DNA from: a virus
Virus record (IMG/VR): IMGVR_UViG_3300005663_000753
Span: 21,802-62,983 of that record
Length of the DNA: 41,182 nucleotides
Strand: one strand, 5' to 3'
Part shown: positions 40,221 through 41,182 of the stretch, one piece after another
Position numbering within the stretch: position 1 is the stretch's first letter
Layout of the letters: every line of letters starts with the position of its first letter
The notes under the pieces: model-generated
Seen by the model: only the letters and a program-made list of their open reading frames with translations
What the model was told of the DNA's origin: nothing
Databases searched by the model: none
Translations under genes and position numbers: made by a program

Positions 40221-41182
40221 TTAACTTCCAATCATTACTGCCACTATATGTAAATCATCCACAGTTAAGGTTGGATTACCTGAGTCTACTGTTCTAATCA
40301 CGCCCTCTATTGTTTGCCCTGCAGTTATTGTGATTAGAGTGGAATGACTTTGTTGTTGCTCTACATTGGCAAATTTTGATTCTGTACGTATATGTGAAGC
40401 CATGTGTGGAGTTCCTGCCCCGTCAACACTTATTCCAAATTCCGTATGCTCATTAGCACGAGGGCTTTCCCAAACAAAAGAGTAACTTACCAGATAAACT
40501 CCTGCTTTTTCTAATGTTAATTTTCCGTTTCCATCATGGGTCATTAGGTTTAACTCATCAGTAACCATATCAGAATCACTAACTTTATACCAAGTATTTT
40601 GTACCGCAACTTGTGTCCACGCTATTGCATCACCATAACACTCACCATATGGAAGTCCTGAACCTGCACCTTGAAAAACCAAATCTCCTAAGAATTGAAC
40701 ATTTCCATTAACCTCTAATTTTTCGTTGGGTGATAGTGTTCCAATTCCTACATTTCCGTTTCCTAAAATAGTCATCTGTGTAGTACCATTTGTTCCAAGT
40801 GTAAGAAGGGCATTTCTTCTATTTAATAAAGTAATATTTGAATTGCTACCTGACGAGCTTCCAAGATACCAAAGTTGCTGGTCAGGATTTCCATTCGCAT
40901 CTGATTCATAAGCAGTAATAACTACATTGGCGGATAAACTATTAGTAGGACTCTGAATAATTAATTGCCCTGCTGCGTGAGACCCAACTGTTCCTGACGT
41001 ACCTGCTTTAATATGCAATGCGGAATCTGGAGAATTGATACCAAGACCTACATTGCCACCGTTGGACTGCAATAAAACTGGAGCGTAACCAGATGGGTCA
41101 TTAGCTGCATCTCTTCCTTGCCCACCTTGGAGAGATATTTCTCCTCCACCACCACCTATTCCACCATAATGCGTTGTTTTTG
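40221..41182 (-). CDS. Tail fibre/appendage protein with C1q-like tip (5' partial)
   Basis: The frame is open to the right edge of the window, so the start is outside. It has fibre repeats of the type NVGLGINSPDSALHIKAG and NVGIGTLSPNEKLEVNG, preceded by a glycine-rich segment. It ends in a domain with AGVYLVSYSFVWESPRANEH and TLITITAGQTIEGVIRTVDS, typical of C1q/TNF-like trimeric jelly rolls. Such ends trimerise and bind host receptors. No intramolecular chaperone (S74 peptidase) domain is seen. It is followed by the small coiled-coil gene after about 80 bases that show nothing else. Confidence 0.75.
   Translation of the reverse strand, partial: KTTHYGGIGGGGGEISLQGGQGRDAANDPSGYAPVLLQSNGGNVGLGINSPDSALHIKAGTSGTVGSHAAGQLIIQSPTNSLSANVVITAYESDANGNPDQQLWYLGSSSGSNSNITLLNRRNALLTLGTNGTTQMTILGNGNVGIGTLSPNEKLEVNGNVQFLGDLVFQGAGSGLPYGECYGDAIAWTQVAVQNTWYKVSDSDMVTDELNLMTHDGNGKLTLEKAGVYLVSYSFVWESPRANEHTEFGISVDGAGTPHMASHIRTESKFANVEQQQSHSTLITITAGQTIEGVIRTVDSGNPTLTVDDLHIVAVMIGS

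Overview
The window is part of an AT-rich genome of a tailed double-stranded DNA phage (HK97-fold capsid, non-contractile-type tail genes). Strong Shine-Dalgarno sequences (AAGGAGG type) precede most genes, so the host uses SD-led initiation. Host identity cannot be read from the sequence. Terminase, portal and an integrase are not in the window, and the first and last genes run off its edges.

Layout. (1) Positions 1-5987, plus strand: a replication/accessory operon. It holds a DnaB-type helicase interrupted in its P-loop by a LAGLIDADG intein, an SSB, a polynucleotide-kinase-like P-loop kinase, two small zinc-ribbon proteins, two membrane or secreted proteins, an M16 zinc peptidase and several unknowns. 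Many junctions are ATGA overlaps. (2) Positions 5988-6688: a non-coding convergence zone dense in hairpins, ending in a strong minus-strand terminator. (3) Positions 6689-18022, minus strand: tail and neck genes (baseplate hub, Asp-box propeller protein, tape measure, two chaperone-like genes, tail completion, head-tail joining, connector). (4) Positions about 17585-32664, minus strand: an 18-gene sugar and phosphonate cassette. (5) Positions 32808-41182, minus strand: capsid protein, prohead protease/scaffold fusion, tail-tube-like protein and a series of virion appendage proteins.

The standout is region 4. Translationally coupled genes encode a Fom1-like cytidylyltransferase/PEP mutase fusion, a two-subunit phosphonopyruvate decarboxylase, and an iron-type alcohol dehydrogenase resembling phosphonoacetaldehyde reductase. 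Together these would take PEP to 2-hydroxyethylphosphonate (HEP) and activate it as CMP-HEP. No AEP transaminase is seen. The decarboxylase beta subunit is fused to two glycosyltransferase domains (GT2-like and GT32-like). Around it lie GT9, GT4 and double-GT2 glycosyltransferases, NDP-sugar enzymes (4,6-dehydratase, RmlD-like reductase, UDP-GlcNAc 2-epimerase, GalE-like SDR), a HAD phosphatase, a uridine-kinase-like protein and an alkaline-phosphatase-superfamily protein that could be the HEP transferase.

The cassette sits between the major capsid gene and the head-tail connector genes, on the same strand. I infer that the phage builds a phosphonate-bearing glycan late in infection, either to decorate its own virion or to alter the host surface. 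Nothing in the sequence decides between these. A two-copy sequence element (upstream of the tail-tube-like gene and of the gene before the connector) may be a late promoter or a module boundary.
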